A stretch of DNA of 64,000 nt from Methylobacterium sp. Its GTDB lineage: Bacteria > Pseudomonadota > Alphaproteobacteria > Rhizobiales > Beijerinckiaceae. Each line of letters starts with the position of its first letter. Position 1 is the first letter of the stretch. Of this stretch, positions 18,808 to 29,910 are shown in pieces. The position numbers and the translations under genes were made by a program. The stretch spans positions 450,324 through 514,323 of the forward strand of contig JADCBP010000001.1 of assembly GCA_020253445.1 (NCBI GenBank), written 5' to 3'. The notes under the pieces are model-generated. The model was given only the letters and a program-made list of their open reading frames with translations. It made no database searches and was not told the origin of the DNA.

Positions 18808-20670
18808 ATGAAGAGGAAAGACATGCGGAACGGTGATGGTCGCCACAGGCCGGTCCATGCCAATGCTACCGGGGGCGGAGCTGAAAAAAAGCTTGGCGCC
18901 CTGCCCGAATGGCGTCTCTCGGACCTCTATCCCGGCATGGATTCGGCTCCCTACAAGGCCGATCTGGCGGAAGCGGAGCGCGAATCAGCAGCCTTCGCCG
19001 CGCGCTATCGCGGGCATCTGGCGAGCCTCGCCGGCGGGCCGGATGGCGGCAAGGCCCTGTTCGAGGCCGTGCGCGAATACGAGAAGATCGAGGACCGGCT
19101 GGGCCGCGTCATCTCCTATGCCGGCCTGATCTACGCGACCGACACAACCAATCCCGTGCATGGCAAATTCTACAGCGATGCGCAGGAGCGCGTGACCACA
19201 ATCTCCTCCGACCTGCTGTTCTTCACGTTGGAGCTCAACCGCCTCGATGATGCGGTGGTGGACAAGCTTTGCCAGAGCGCTCCGCTCGACCATTACGCAC
19301 CGTGGCTGAAGGACCTCAGGAAGGACAAGCCCTACCAGCTCGAGGATCGGATCGAGCAGGTCTTCCATGAGAAATCCGTCACCGGGCGCGGTGCCTGGAA
19401 CCGCCTTTTTGACGAGACCATGGCCTCGCTGCGTTTCGAGGTGGATGGCGAGACGCTGACCCTCGAACCCACCCTGGGACGTTTGCAGGATGCGGATGGC
19501 AGGAAGCGGAAAAGCGCCGGCGAAGCGCTCGCGAAGACCCTGTCCGAGAACCTGCGGCTCTTCACGCTCATCACCAACACGCTGGCGAAGGACAAGGAGA
19601 TTTCCGATCGCTGGCGTGGCTTCCAGGATGTCGCCGATAGCCGCCACCTCGCCAACCGCGTGGAGCGCGAGGTGGTGGATGCGATGGTCACGGCGATCGA
19701 GGCCGCGCATCCGCGGCTGTCCCACCGCTATTACGCGCTGAAGGCCAAGTGGTTCGGGCAGAAGGCGCTGGAATTCTGGGATCGCAACGCGCCGCTCCCC
19801 AAGGTCGAGCAGCGCACGATTCCCTGGGAGGAGGCGCGCGACACGGTGCTGGATGCCTATGCCGGCTTCTCGCCGGAACTGGCGGGCATTGCGCGGCGCT
19901 TCTTCGACGAGGGCTGGATCGACGCGCCCGTGCGGCCGGGCAAGGCGCCGGGCGCCTTCGCGCACCCGACGGTGCCTTCCTCGCACCCTTACGTGATGGT
20001 CAATTACCTCGGCAAGCCGCGCGACGTGATGACCCTCGCCCATGAATTGGGCCACGGGGTGCATCAGGTGCTGGCCGGCCCGAATGGCGCGCTGATGGCG
20101 CCAACACCGCTGACGCTCGCGGAAACGGCCAGCGTCTTCGGCGAGATGCTGACCTTCCGGAAGATCCTCGCCGAGACGACCGGCACGGCCCAGCGCAAGG
20201 CGCTGCTCGCCTCGAAGGTCGAGGACATGATCAACACGGTCGTGCGGCAGGTGGCCTTCTATGCCTTCGAGCGCCGCGTGCACACCGAGCGCCGCAACGG
20301 CGAACTCACTACCGAGCAGTTGAACGGGATCTGGCTCGATGTACAGGCGAAGAGCCTGGGTCCCTCCATCCATCTCGGGCCGGGCTATGAAGTGTTCTGG
20401 GCCTATATCCCCCACTTCATCCACTCGCCCTTCTACGTCTATGCCTATGCCTTCGGCGATTGCCTCGTGAACTCGCTCTATGGCGTCTACCAGAAGGCTG
20501 ATCCGCGTTTCGTGGACCATTACTTCGCCCTTCTGAAGGCTGGTGGCACCAAGCATCACGGGGATTTGCTGGCCCCGTTCGGGCTCGATGCTCGCGACCC
20601 CGCCTTCTGGCAGATCGGCCTTGGCGTGATCGATTCCATGATCACCGAGCTCGAGGGCATGGAGGATTGA
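18808..20670 (+). CDS. M3-family oligoendopeptidase F-like metallopeptidase
   Basis: MTLAHELGHGVHQVLAG (HExxH); M3 architecture; the longer ORF from 17029 is a GC-rich read-through. Confidence 0.9.
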   Translation: MKRKDMRNGDGRHRPVHANATGGGAEKKLGALPEWRLSDLYPGMDSAPYKADLAEAERESAAFAARYRGHLASLAGGPDGGKALFEAVREYEKIEDRLGRVISYAGLIYATDTTNPVHGKFYSDAQERVTTISSDLLFFTLELNRLDDAVVDKLCQSAPLDHYAPWLKDLRKDKPYQLEDRIEQVFHEKSVTGRGAWNRLFDETMASLRFEVDGETLTLEPTLGRLQDADGRKRKSAGEALAKTLSENLRLFTLITNTLAKDKEISDRWRGFQDVADSRHLANRVEREVVDAMVTAIEAAHPRLSHRYYALKAKWFGQKALEFWDRNAPLPKVEQRTIPWEEARDTVLDAYAGFSPELAGIARRFFDEGWIDAPVRPGKAPGAFAHPTVPSSHPYVMVNYLGKPRDVMTLAHELGHGVHQVLAGPNGALMAPTPLTLAETASVFGEMLTFRKILAETTGTAQRKALLASKVEDMINTVVRQVAFYAFERRVHTERRNGELTTEQLNGIWLDVQAKSLGPSIHLGPGYEVFWAYIPHFIHSPFYVYAYAFGDCLVNSLYGVYQKADPRFVDHYFALLKAGGTKHHGDLLAPFGLDARDPAFWQIGLGVIDSMITELEGMED

Positions 20671-20752
20671 TGGACGGACGGATGACAATTCCTGCATCCG
20701 TCCCCATCTCTGGATCGTAACGAGGGCACAGTCTCTCTGGAAACGGTCCCCG

Positions 20753-22111
20753 ATGTCCGATACCGAACAGAACCGCTTTTCCGCGCGTGCCTCGCGCTAT
20801 GCCCGGGTGGGCGCCAATGTCGGTGGGGTTGCCGCACGGATCGCGGGTGGATTCCTCGTGGGCCGATCGTCGGATGGCGACCGTCGCAATGCCGCCGCGC
20901 TGACGGCGGCGCTGGGTGGCCTCAAGGGCCCGCTGATGAAGGTCGCGCAGCTGATCGCGACCATTCCCGAGGCGGTGCCGGCGGAATATGCCGAAGAGCT
21001 GCGCAAGCTGCAATCCGAGGCGCCGCCCATGGGCTGGGCCTTCGTGAAGCGGCGAATGACGACCGAACTCGGGGCCGATTGGGTGAACCGCTTCGGTTCG
21101 TTCGAGAAGGAACCGGCGGCCGCCGCGTCGCTCGGGCAGGTGCATCGCGCCACCACGCTCGATGGCCGGCGCCTCGCCTGCAAGCTGCAATATCCGGATA
21201 TGGAATCGGCCGTGGAGGCCGATCTCAGGCAGCTCGACCTGCTCTTCTCCATCCATCGCCGCATGTCGAATGTCATCGACACCCGCGAGATCAAGCAGGA
21301 AATCGCGGCCCGAATCCGCGAGGAACTGGATTACACGCGCGAGGCGAGGCATGCCCGGCTCTATCATTCCATTTTCGACGGCGACGACCTCGTGCGCGTG
21401 CCGAAGGTGGAGGACAGCCTCTCCACCCGCCGCCTGCTCTGCCTCGAATGGCTCGATGGCGAGAAGATGCTCGCCTTCAAGGGCGAGAGCGAAGAGGTGC
21501 GCAACCGCCTCGCGAAGGCGATGTTCCGCGCCTGGTGGCACCCCTTCGCGCAGGTCGGCATCATCCATGGCGATCCGCATCTGGGGAACTACACCGTGTT
21601 CCGGGATGCGGGCGGCAAGCCGGCGGGCATCAACCTGCTGGATTACGGCTGCATCCGCATCTTCCCGCCAGATTTCGTAGGCGGCGTGATCGATCTCTAT
21701 CACGGGCTTCTCGCGGAGAATCGCGCCCAGATTGTCTCGGCCTACGAGACCTGGGGCTTCAAGAACCTCAAGAACGACCAGATCGACGTGCTCTCGCTCT
21801 GGGCGCGCTTCATCTTCGGCCCGCTGCTGGATGACCGTGTGCGAACCATCGCCGATGGCGTCTCGCCTGGCGAATATGGCCGCAGAGAAGCCTTTCAGGT
21901 GCACCAGGCGCTGAAGGAGAAGGGCCCGGTGACCATCCCGCGCGAATTCGTCTTCATGGATCGCGCGGCGATCGGCCTTGGCGGGGTGTTCCTGCATCTT
22001 GATGCACGGCTGAATTTCCACCGGCTTTTCAATGCCGAGATCGAGGCCTTCGCGGTCGCGCAGGTCAAGGCCCGGCAGCAGGCGAAACTGACACAATTCG
22101 GCTTGCCCTGA
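20753..22111 (+). CDS. ABC1/UbiB (AarF) family atypical kinase
   Basis: KGPLMKVAQLIATIPEAVP, AAASLGQVHRATTLDGRRLACKLQYP, GIIHGDPHLGNYTV. Confidence 0.9.
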   Translation: MSDTEQNRFSARASRYARVGANVGGVAARIAGGFLVGRSSDGDRRNAAALTAALGGLKGPLMKVAQLIATIPEAVPAEYAEELRKLQSEAPPMGWAFVKRRMTTELGADWVNRFGSFEKEPAAAASLGQVHRATTLDGRRLACKLQYPDMESAVEADLRQLDLLFSIHRRMSNVIDTREIKQEIAARIREELDYTREARHARLYHSIFDGDDLVRVPKVEDSLSTRRLLCLEWLDGEKMLAFKGESEEVRNRLAKAMFRAWWHPFAQVGIIHGDPHLGNYTVFRDAGGKPAGINLLDYGCIRIFPPDFVGGVIDLYHGLLAENRAQIVSAYETWGFKNLKNDQIDVLSLWARFIFGPLLDDRVRTIADGVSPGEYGRREAFQVHQALKEKGPVTIPREFVFMDRAAIGLGGVFLHLDARLNFHRLFNAEIEAFAVAQVKARQQAKLTQFGLP

Positions 22112-22204
22112 AGGCATGCAGAAGATGTTGGCTGCATTGCGCGGAACCGGGCTTTGAGATAGAGGCGAGAAAAAGGTTCCTGCCGATCCGGAGAGAAGAC
22201 GATC

Positions 22205-22417
22205 ATGGCCGTCCATAATCACGACCACCAGCCCCCGGCGATGGATTACGCCGAGCACGAGAAGACCTACGCGATCTTCGGCGAACTCATGAAGTGGGGA
22301 ACGGCCGTCTCGGTCATTCTCGTCCTGCTGGTCGGGTCGATCTGGGGCCCGCTGCCCTGGGCCTTCACGCTGCTCGTTTCGGCGCTCACCATCGGCGTTA
22401 TCGCCAAATTCTTCTGA
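22205..22417 (+). CDS. aa3-type cytochrome c oxidase subunit IV-like small membrane protein
   Basis: MAVHNHDHQPPAMDYAEHEKTYAIFGELMKWGTAVSVILVLLV. Confidence 0.85.
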   Translation: MAVHNHDHQPPAMDYAEHEKTYAIFGELMKWGTAVSVILVLLVGSIWGPLPWAFTLLVSALTIGVIAKFF

Positions 22418-22500
22418 GGCATCTCGCCTCGCGGAAAGTTCAGCCGCGCCACCCGAACGCGGCCCTTCCCGTCATCATCGCTCATCCCCGGGGAGACACG

Positions 22501-23637
22501 ATGCGCATAGCCGTTCTCGATGAAACCAAGGCGGGGGAACCCCGCGTGGCGGTGACGCCCGATACGATCGGGAAACTCAAGGCCCTCGGCGCGGAAATCG
22601 CGATCGAGAAAGGCGCAGGTGCCGGTGCGGATATCCCCGATTCAGCGTTCGAGGCAGCCGGCGCAAGCATCGGCACCGCTGCCGCGACGCTCAAGGGCGC
22701 GCATATCCTGCTCTCGGTGCGCCGCCCCTCGGCGGATGCCGCCGGCAAGCTCGCCAAGGGCGCGCTCGTGATCGGCATGCTCGACCCCTACAGCGATGCA
22801 GAGGGCATGAAGGCCGTGGCCGAGAAGGGCGTGACCGCCTTTTCCATGGAGTTGATGCCACGCATCACCCGCGCGCAGGTGATGGACGTGCTTTCGTCGC
22901 AGGCGAATCTCGCCGGCTACCGCGCCGTGATCGATGCCTCATCGATTTTCGGACGCGCCTTTCCGATGATGATGACCGCCGCCGGCACGGTTCCGGCCGC
23001 GAAAGCCTTCATCATGGGCGCGGGCGTGGCGGGCCTTCAGGCCATCGCGACCGCCCGCCGTCTTGGCGCGGTGGTGACCGCGACGGATGTTCGCCCCGCC
23101 GCGAAGGAGCAGGTCGCCTCGCTCGGCGCGAAGTTCATCGCGGTCGAGGATGAGGAATTCAAGGCGGCCGAAACCGCCGCCGGCTACGCCAAGCCCATGT
23201 CCGCCGAATATCAGGCGAAGCAGGCGGCACTCGTGGCCGAGCACATCGCCAAGCAGGATATCGTGATCACCACGGCGCTCATTCCGGGCCGGCCCGCGCC
23301 GCGCCTCGTCAGTGCCGCGATGGTCGCCGCGATGAAGCCCGGCTCCGTCATCATTGACCTCGCGGTCGAGCGCGGCGGGAACGTGGAAGGTGCCGAGGCG
23401 GGCGAGATCGTCACGACGGCGAATGGCGTGAAGATCGTCGGCTACACCAACGTGCCGGGCCGGCTCGCGCCAACCGCTTCGTCGCTTTACGCGCGCAACC
23501 TTCTCGCCTTCCTCGAGACCCTCGTGGACAAGAAAGAGAAGAAGCTCGCCGTGAATTTCGAGGATGAGCTGGTGAAGGCCACGTGCCTGAGCCGCGACGG
23601 GGCGCTGGTGCACCCCATCTACGCGCCCAAGGCGTAA
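22501..23637 (+). CDS. pntAA: NAD(P) transhydrogenase subunit alpha part 1
   Basis: [33 protein letters not shown]...[17 protein letters not shown]. Confidence 0.95.
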   Translation: MRIAVLDETKAGEPRVAVTPDTIGKLKALGAEIAIEKGAGAGADIPDSAFEAAGASIGTAAATLKGAHILLSVRRPSADAAGKLAKGALVIGMLDPYSDAEGMKAVAEKGVTAFSMELMPRITRAQVMDVLSSQANLAGYRAVIDASSIFGRAFPMMMTAAGTVPAAKAFIMGAGVAGLQAIATARRLGAVVTATDVRPAAKEQVASLGAKFIAVEDEEFKAAETAAGYAKPMSAEYQAKQAALVAEHIAKQDIVITTALIPGRPAPRLVSAAMVAAMKPGSVIIDLAVERGGNVEGAEAGEIVTTANGVKIVGYTNVPGRLAPTASSLYARNLLAFLETLVDKKEKKLAVNFEDELVKATCLSRDGALVHPIYAPKA

Positions 23638-23668
23638 GAACGCGAACCGGCACAGGAAAGGGGCAAGC

Positions 23669-24106
23669 ATGTCGAACCCAGCTCTGGAACAGGCAAAGGC
23701 CGCGCAAGTTGCCGCGGAAGCCGCGCTCGCCAAGGCGCAGGCCGCGCTCGCCGCCGCCGAGAAGATGGCCGATGCAGGCGGCGCTGCCGCCGCGGTCGCC
23801 ACCGGTGGCCTGGTGGACCCCACGGTCTTCCGCTTCGCGATCTTCGTGCTCGCGATCTTCGTGGGCTATTACGTGGTCTGGTCGGTGACCCCGGCCTTGC
23901 ACACCCCGCTGATGTCGGTGACCAACGCGATTTCCTCGGTGATCGTGGTGGGCGCGCTGCTCTCGGTCGGGGTGCCGCTTCTGGCGGATGGCGCGGGTTC
24001 GGCCCGCCTCTTCGGCTTCATTGCGCTCATCCTGGCGAGCGTGAACATCTTCGGCGGCTTCCTCGTCACGAGCCGCATGCTCGCCATGTACAAGAAGAAG
24101 GGCTGA
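23669..24106 (+). CDS. pntAB: NAD(P) transhydrogenase subunit alpha part 2
   Basis: [35 protein letters not shown]. Confidence 0.94.
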   Translation: MSNPALEQAKAAQVAAEAALAKAQAALAAAEKMADAGGAAAAVATGGLVDPTVFRFAIFVLAIFVGYYVVWSVTPALHTPLMSVTNAISSVIVVGALLSVGVPLLADGAGSARLFGFIALILASVNIFGGFLVTSRMLAMYKKKG

Positions 24107-24111
24107 CGCCG

Positions 24112-25512
24112 ATGAGCGCCAATATCGCCAACCTGCTCTATCTCGCCTCTGGCGTGCTCTTCATCCTCGCCTTGCGGGGCCTGTCGCATCCCTCCACCTC
24201 CCGCCAGGGCAACCTCTACGGCATGGCCGGCATGGGTATTGCGGCGGTCACCACGCTGATGCTCTCCCCGCCCTCCGGCCTGTCCGGCTGGAGCCTGGCG
24301 GTGCTCGGCGTCGCGATCGGCGGCGGCATCGGCGCCTTCATGGCGAAGCGCGTGGAAATGACGAAGATGCCCCAGCTCGTGGCCTTCTTCCACGCGCTGG
24401 TGGGCCTTGCTGCCGTGTTCGTGGCAGCGGCCGCGCTCTATGCGCCGCAAGCTTTCGGCATCGGCGCGGTCGGCAAGATCAGCGGCGCGAGCCTCTTCGA
24501 GATGAGCCTCGGCGTCGCCATCGGCGCGCTCACCTTCACGGGCTCGGTCATCGCCTTCCTGAAGCTTGATGGTCGGATGAGCGGCAAGCCGATCATGCTG
24601 CCGCAGCGCCATGCCATCAACATCGCGCTCGCCACCATTCTCGTGGTGCTGATCGCGATCTTCATCGGCACGGAGAGCCATACGGTCTTCTGGCTCATCA
24701 CCATCGTGGCTTTGGTGCTCGGCGTGCTGCTGATCATCCCGATCGGCGGCGCGGACATGCCGGTCGTCGTCTCGATGCTGAACTCCTATTCGGGCTGGGC
24801 GGCCGCCGGCATCGGCTTCACCCTTGGCAACCTCGCGCTCATCATCACCGGCGCGCTGGTGGGCTCGTCGGGTGCGATCCTCTCCTACATCATGTGCAAG
24901 GGCATGAACCGCAGCTTCATCTCGGTCATCCTCGGCGGCTTCGGCGGCGAGACGGCCGCGGCGAGTGGTGCGAAGGAAGAGCGTCCGGTGAAGCAGGGCT
25001 CGGCGGATGATGCCGGCTTCATCATGAAGAACGCCTCCAAGGTCATCATCGTGCCGGGCTACGGCATGGCGCAGGCGCAGGCGCAGCACGCTTTGCGCGA
25101 GATGGCCGACACGCTCAAGAAGGAAGGCGTTGAGGTGAAATACGCCATCCATCCGGTGGCGGGCCGCATGCCAGGCCACATGAACGTGCTGCTGGCGGAA
25201 GCGAATGTGCCCTATGACGAGGTCTTCGAGCTCGAGGACATCAACAACGAATTCGCGCAGGCCGATGTGGCTTTCGTGATCGGCGCGAACGACGTGACGA
25301 ACCCATCCGCGAAAACCGATCCGGCCTCGCCGATCTTCGGCATGCCGGTGCTCGATGTCGAGAAGGCGAAGACCGTGCTCTTCATCAAGCGCGGCATGGG
25401 CTCGGGTTATGCGGGGGTCGAGAACGAGCTCTTCTTCCGCGACAACACCATGATGCTCTTCGGCGACGCCAAGAAGGTGACCGAGGAAGTGGTGAAGGCG
25501 CTGGCGCACTGA
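24112..25512 (+). CDS. pntB: NAD(P) transhydrogenase subunit beta
   Basis: Multi-TM N-half; VIIVPGYGMAQAQAQHALREMADTLKKEGVEVKYAIHPVAGRMPGHMNVLLAEANVPYDEVFE. Confidence 0.96.
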   Translation: MSANIANLLYLASGVLFILALRGLSHPSTSRQGNLYGMAGMGIAAVTTLMLSPPSGLSGWSLAVLGVAIGGGIGAFMAKRVEMTKMPQLVAFFHALVGLAAVFVAAAALYAPQAFGIGAVGKISGASLFEMSLGVAIGALTFTGSVIAFLKLDGRMSGKPIMLPQRHAINIALATILVVLIAIFIGTESHTVFWLITIVALVLGVLLIIPIGGADMPVVVSMLNSYSGWAAAGIGFTLGNLALIITGALVGSSGAILSYIMCKGMNRSFISVILGGFGGETAAASGAKEERPVKQGSADDAGFIMKNASKVIIVPGYGMAQAQAQHALREMADTLKKEGVEVKYAIHPVAGRMPGHMNVLLAEANVPYDEVFELEDINNEFAQADVAFVIGANDVTNPSAKTDPASPIFGMPVLDVEKAKTVLFIKRGMGSGYAGVENELFFRDNTMMLFGDAKKVTEEVVKALAH

Positions 25513-25578
25513 CCTGCGACCGCATCACGAATCCATCAGGAGGCGCCGACGGGGCTTGATCGCCCCCGGCAGCTTCCC

Positions 25579-26445
25579 ATGTCTGAGACCATGACCGAGC
25601 AACTCCTGACCGCCAGATCCGCAACTGCCCCGCTCTGGCGGCGCTCCCTCCGATTCCTCATCTGGGTATCTGTCGGCGCCTATCTCGGCGCGGCGGGCTA
25701 CATGACGACTTTCCAGCGCAGCTTCCTCTACCATCCCGCCCCGGAATGGCAGGCGCCGGGCGATCACGGCCTTGCCGGCGCCGAGCGGATCGAGATCCTG
25801 GCAGCCGATGGCACGAAGCTCGTGGGCTGGTGGCTGCCGCCGAGGCAGGATGACAAGCCGGTCTTCCTCTATTTCCAGGGCAATGCGAACGGGCTCGTCC
25901 GTCGCGCCGGCCGCTTCGGGCTGCTCGCTCAGGATGGCTCCGGCGTGCTTGCCCTGTCCTATCGCGGCTATGGCGGCTCCGGCGGCGCGCCCAGCGAGGC
26001 GGCTTTGCATGCCGATGCCCGGACGATCCTCGCGGAATTGTCGCGCCGCGTCGCGCCGACACGGATCGTGATCTTCGGCGAATCGCTCGGCACGGGCGTG
26101 GCCCTCCGGCTCGCGGCGGAAGCCCAGGTGCGTGGCGTGATCCTCGACAGCCCCTATCTCTCGGTGATGGAGCGGGCGCGCGCGAGCTATCCCTGGCTGC
26201 CGGTCTCGCTGCTGCTGGCCGACCAGTTCCGGTCAGACCAGTTCATCCGGCAGGTGGACGAACCGATCTTCATCTTCCACGGATCGGAGGACCGCGTGAT
26301 CCCGGTCGAGGATTCAGCGAAACTCGCAGCACTCGGGAAGCCGGGTCAGATCACGCGCAAGGTCTATCCGGGCGAACCGCATGTCGTGCCGCTCGATCGC
26401 GGGCCGATGCCGGATATCCTGGGCTGGCTCGCGGCGAACCCCTGA
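25579..26445 (+). CDS. Alpha/beta hydrolase, BEM46-like
   Basis: TTFQRSFLYHP, ALSYRGYGGSGGAPSE, IFGESLGTGVALRLA, IFHGSEDRVIPVE. Confidence 0.88.
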   Translation: MSETMTEQLLTARSATAPLWRRSLRFLIWVSVGAYLGAAGYMTTFQRSFLYHPAPEWQAPGDHGLAGAERIEILAADGTKLVGWWLPPRQDDKPVFLYFQGNANGLVRRAGRFGLLAQDGSGVLALSYRGYGGSGGAPSEAALHADARTILAELSRRVAPTRIVIFGESLGTGVALRLAAEAQVRGVILDSPYLSVMERARASYPWLPVSLLLADQFRSDQFIRQVDEPIFIFHGSEDRVIPVEDSAKLAALGKPGQITRKVYPGEPHVVPLDRGPMPDILGWLAANP

Positions 26446-26448
26446 CGT

Positions 26449-27315
26449 TCAGAAACCTGCCATCCGCATGCCCTCGCGGGCGGTGCGATTGTTGGCGTCG
26501 ATCGTCATGGCGCGCTGGAAGCTCTCGGCCGCGTCGGATTTCTTGCCCTGACGGCTGAGCGCCACGCCGCGCAAAGCCCAGCTCTCGGCATTGCGGTTAT
26601 CGATGTTCAGGGCCGCGTTGAAATCCTCCAGCGCATCATCGACCTTGCCGGTCGCAAGACGGCTCTGGCCGCGCGCCTGGAAGGGGGCCGCGACGTAAGG
26701 GTTGCGGTCGATCGCGCCATCGAAATCCGAGAGTGCGAAATTGTGCTGGCCCTGGCTCTGATAGGCGAGGCCGCGGCTGTGATAGGCCTCGGCGCCTTCT
26801 GGGTTCAGGCGGATGACCTCGCCGAGATCGGCGATGGCCTGGCCGAGATTGCCCTGCGCACGCTTGAGGTTTCCGCGGGCGAGATAAGCCGGGTAGTAGC
26901 GCGCATCGGCCTCGATCGCGCGGTTGAAATCGGTCAGGGCCTCGGCATTGCGCCCGGCCTGGCGATGCGCGAGGCCACGATTGGTGTAGGCCGCCGCATA
27001 TTCCGGATTGAGCTGGATGGCGCGGGAAAAATCAGCCACGGCCTCGCCGAACCGGCCGGAGCGGGCAAAGGCCACGCCCCGGGTGTTATAGGCCTGCGGA
27101 TCGTTGGGGTTGCGGCGGATCACGTCGGTCAGAGAGCCGATATTCGCCTGCTGCGCCGGGGCATTGCTGGGATCGTCGATCTCCGCGACCGACGGCAGGT
27201 TGAGCGGGGTCACGGATTCGCACGCGCCAAGCCCGAGCGCCAGCACCAGCGGCACCGCAAAACGCCATGCCCGCTTTCCGCCTTGCGGCAGAGCCTCAGC
27301 CATCGTCCCGTTCAT
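26449..27315 (-). CDS. TPR-repeat lipoprotein-like protein
   Basis: Signal region ending LGLGACES and multiple TPR units (YNTRGVAFARSGRFGEAVADFSRAIQLNPEY). Confidence 0.87.
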   Translation of the reverse strand: MNGTMAEALPQGGKRAWRFAVPLVLALGLGACESVTPLNLPSVAEIDDPSNAPAQQANIGSLTDVIRRNPNDPQAYNTRGVAFARSGRFGEAVADFSRAIQLNPEYAAAYTNRGLAHRQAGRNAEALTDFNRAIEADARYYPAYLARGNLKRAQGNLGQAIADLGEVIRLNPEGAEAYHSRGLAYQSQGQHNFALSDFDGAIDRNPYVAAPFQARGQSRLATGKVDDALEDFNAALNIDNRNAESWALRGVALSRQGKKSDAAESFQRAMTIDANNRTAREGMRMAGF

Positions 27316-27461
27316 GCCGGTCTCCAACAACAAAAAAGCGTCCGTTCGATATCGGACGCCTTCCTTAACGCTCGATCACATTGTGACGCATTTCCCTCCC
27401 GATGGGAAGAAAACACCGTTCACCCGAGAAAGGACCGCCACCGCGAAGCGATCCTGCAGGA

Positions 27462-27692
27462 TCACTTCGCCTTTTTCGGGGCGGCGGCGATCAGGCCTTC
27501 GCGCTGCATGCGCTTGCGGGCCAGCTTGCGGGCGCGGCGGACGGCCTCGGCTTTTTCGCGGGCGCGCTTTTCGGACGGTTTCTCGTAATGGCCGCGCAGC
27601 TTCATCTCGCGGAAGATGCCCTCGCGCTGCATCTTCTTCTTCAGCGCGCGAAGAGCCTGGTCGACATTGTTGTCACGAACGAGAACCTGCAC
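27462..27692 (-). CDS. rpsU: 30S ribosomal protein S21
   Basis: GTG start; (M)[59 protein letters not shown]. Confidence 0.95.
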   Translation of the reverse strand: MQVLVRDNNVDQALRALKKKMQREGIFREMKLRGHYEKPSEKRAREKAEAVRRARKLARKRMQREGLIAAAPKKAK

Positions 27693-27828
27693 GTTTGCTC
27701 CGTCCAATCTGGGAATTGCGGTTTCGCTCCGGCATAAATGGAGCATGGTCAAGAGGTCGGGCGGATACCACAGCTCCCACCGCTTGTCCACGCCGCAAAT
27801 CGGGAAAATTCAGCCTTTATCGGCGGGT

Positions 27829-28896
27829 TCAGGCTGGAAACGTCAAGCGCGTGGCGTGGCCCATCTTCCGGCCCGGCCGCATTTCGGCTTTGCCATAGAG
27901 GTGGATCTTGGTGACCGGTTCCGCCGCCAGAGCCTCCCATCGGGCGGTGTTTTCGCCCACGAGATTGAGCATTTCGACCCGCGCGATTCGCCGGGGATCG
28001 CCCAGGGGCCAGCCGGCAATCGCGCGGATATGCTGCTCGAACTGGCAGGTGACCGCGCCATCGAGCGTCCAGTGGCCGGAATTATGCACGCGCGGCGCGA
28101 TCTCGTTCACGATCACGTCCTCGCCCACCACGAAGAATTCCACCGCGAAGGTGCCGACATATCCAAGCCCATCGCCGATCGCGCGTGCGGCGGCGATGGC
28201 CTTGGCACTCGTTTCGGGCGAGACCCGCGCCGGGGCGATGGAACGATCAAGAATATGATCGCGATGTTCGTTCTCGGTTACATCGAAGGGGGCGAAAGAC
28301 CCGTCGGCCTTGCGCGCGGCGACCACCGAAACCTCGGCCGAAAAGCGCATGAAGCCTTCGAGGATCGCTGGCGCGCCTCTCAGATCGGCCAGCGCAGGCG
28401 CGGCATCTGCCGGTGCCATGATCCTGACCTGGCCCTTGCCGTCATAGCCGAAGCGGCGGGTCTTGAGGATCGCGGGGGTGCCGATGCGGGCGAGGCCCGC
28501 TTCCAGCGCGACAGCATCCGGCACATCCGCAAAGGGGGCCGTGCCAAGGCCAAGCTTCATGGCGAAGATCTTCTCGGCGAGGCGATCCTGGGCGATTTCG
28601 AGCGCATCGGCCGAGGGCGCGACCGGCACATGTCGCGACAGGAAGCGCAGGGCGCCAACCGGCACATTCTCGAATTCGAGCGTGACGATATCCACCTTGC
28701 CCACGAAGGCGGCGAGCGCAGCCTCATCCTCATAGGCGGCAATTGTATGCGCCTGCGCCACCTCGAAGGCCGGCGAACCAGCCTCGGGGCAGTAGATGTG
28801 GCAATGAAAGCCGAGCCGCGCAGCGGCGATGGCGAGCATGCGGCCCAGCTGGCCGCCCCCGAGAATCCCGATGGTCGCGCCGGGCTTGAGCATCAT
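27829..28896 (-). CDS. purK: 5-(carboxyamino)imidazole ribonucleotide synthase
   Basis: [25 protein letters not shown]-grasp; [15 protein letters not shown]. Confidence 0.95.
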   Translation of the reverse strand: MMLKPGATIGILGGGQLGRMLAIAAARLGFHCHIYCPEAGSPAFEVAQAHTIAAYEDEAALAAFVGKVDIVTLEFENVPVGALRFLSRHVPVAPSADALEIAQDRLAEKIFAMKLGLGTAPFADVPDAVALEAGLARIGTPAILKTRRFGYDGKGQVRIMAPADAAPALADLRGAPAILEGFMRFSAEVSVVAARKADGSFAPFDVTENEHRDHILDRSIAPARVSPETSAKAIAAARAIGDGLGYVGTFAVEFFVVGEDVIVNEIAPRVHNSGHWTLDGAVTCQFEQHIRAIAGWPLGDPRRIARVEMLNLVGENTARWEALAAEPVTKIHLYGKAEMRPGRKMGHATRLTFPA

Positions 28897-29387
28897 TCGT
28901 CTTCGGGCGTTTCGGCGATCGAGGCGGTCTGCTTCTCGCGGAACTCCTCGAGGCGCATCGCGAGCCCGGGATCGTTGAGCGCAAGGATCTGCGCCGCAAG
29001 GAGCCCGGCATTGATCGCGCCCGCCTTGCCGATGGCGAGCGTGCCAACCGGCACGCCACCCGGCATCTGCACGATCGAGAGCAGGGAATCCTGGCCCGAG
29101 AGCGCCTTCGATTCGACCGGCACGCCCAAAACGGGCAGCGTGGTCATCGCGGCGGCCATTCCGGGAAGATGCGCCGCGCCGCCGGCGCCGGCGATGATGA
29201 TCCTGTAGCCTCGGGCCCTGGCCGTGCGCGCGAAGTTGAAAAGACGCTCGGGCGTGCGATGCGCGGAGATGATCTTCGCCTCATAGGGCACCAGCAGCTT
29301 CTCGAGATGCTCGGCCGCGTGCTTCATCGTCGGCCAATCGGATTGGCTGCCCATGATGATGGCGACGGGGGGAACGGCTTTGGCCAC
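28893..29387 (-). CDS. purE: N5-carboxyaminoimidazole ribonucleotide mutase
   Basis: [21 protein letters not shown]...SAHRTPERL...[15 protein letters not shown]; 4-bp overlap with purK. Confidence 0.96.
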   Translation of the reverse strand: MAKAVPPVAIIMGSQSDWPTMKHAAEHLEKLLVPYEAKIISAHRTPERLFNFARTARARGYRIIIAGAGGAAHLPGMAAAMTTLPVLGVPVESKALSGQDSLLSIVQMPGGVPVGTLAIGKAGAINAGLLAAQILALNDPGLAMRLEEFREKQTASIAETPEDE

Positions 29388-29500
29388 GCGGTCAGCCTCC
29401 TCCAGAAGGGGCGGCGGTCAAACGAGACCGCCCGGAGAAAGCACAGCCGGTTAGGCGAAAGCCCGCAGTTTTGCAAGAGAATTGCCCAATCCTGCCAAGA

Positions 29501-29719
29501 TCAGGCGATGATATCCGGCGTAAGCCGATCCTGCAGAACGATCAGGCGATCCTTCAGTTGCAGTTTCCGCTTCTTGAGGCGCTGCACCTGAAGCTGATCC
29601 ACCGCGCCAAGCTGCTCCAGCGCGGCGATGGCGGCATCGAGATCGCGGTGTTCGATCTGCAGGCGGTGAAGCTCGCTGTGGAGGAGCGCGCGTTCCTCGT
29701 CGCTCAGCGTCTCACGCAT
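29501..29719 (-). CDS. YdcH-family (DUF465) small coiled-coil protein
   Basis: SELHRLQIEHRDLDAAIAALEQLGAVDQLQVQRLKKRKLQLKDRLIVLQDRL. Confidence 0.88.
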   Translation of the reverse strand: MRETLSDEERALLHSELHRLQIEHRDLDAAIAALEQLGAVDQLQVQRLKKRKLQLKDRLIVLQDRLTPDIIA

Positions 29720-29910
29720 GAAAGAACCCCAGTATGACCGACCGCGTCAGAATGACGGCATCCGGGCCAAAACTCGACTTGGTTAATCGCCCGCCCAGCG
29801 GTTGTCCACATGCGTTAAGCGCGTTGGAAAGGCCCCGCGAATTCCGCTTGCAGCAAATCGCCGATGTGCCACACTCCCTTTCGTCGGCATAACAAATGGA
29901 GGTGTCGACC

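Noticed and set aside
20642-22258. 538-aa minus-strand ORF
   Set aside because: Antisense to the UbiB/AarF-like kinase gene.
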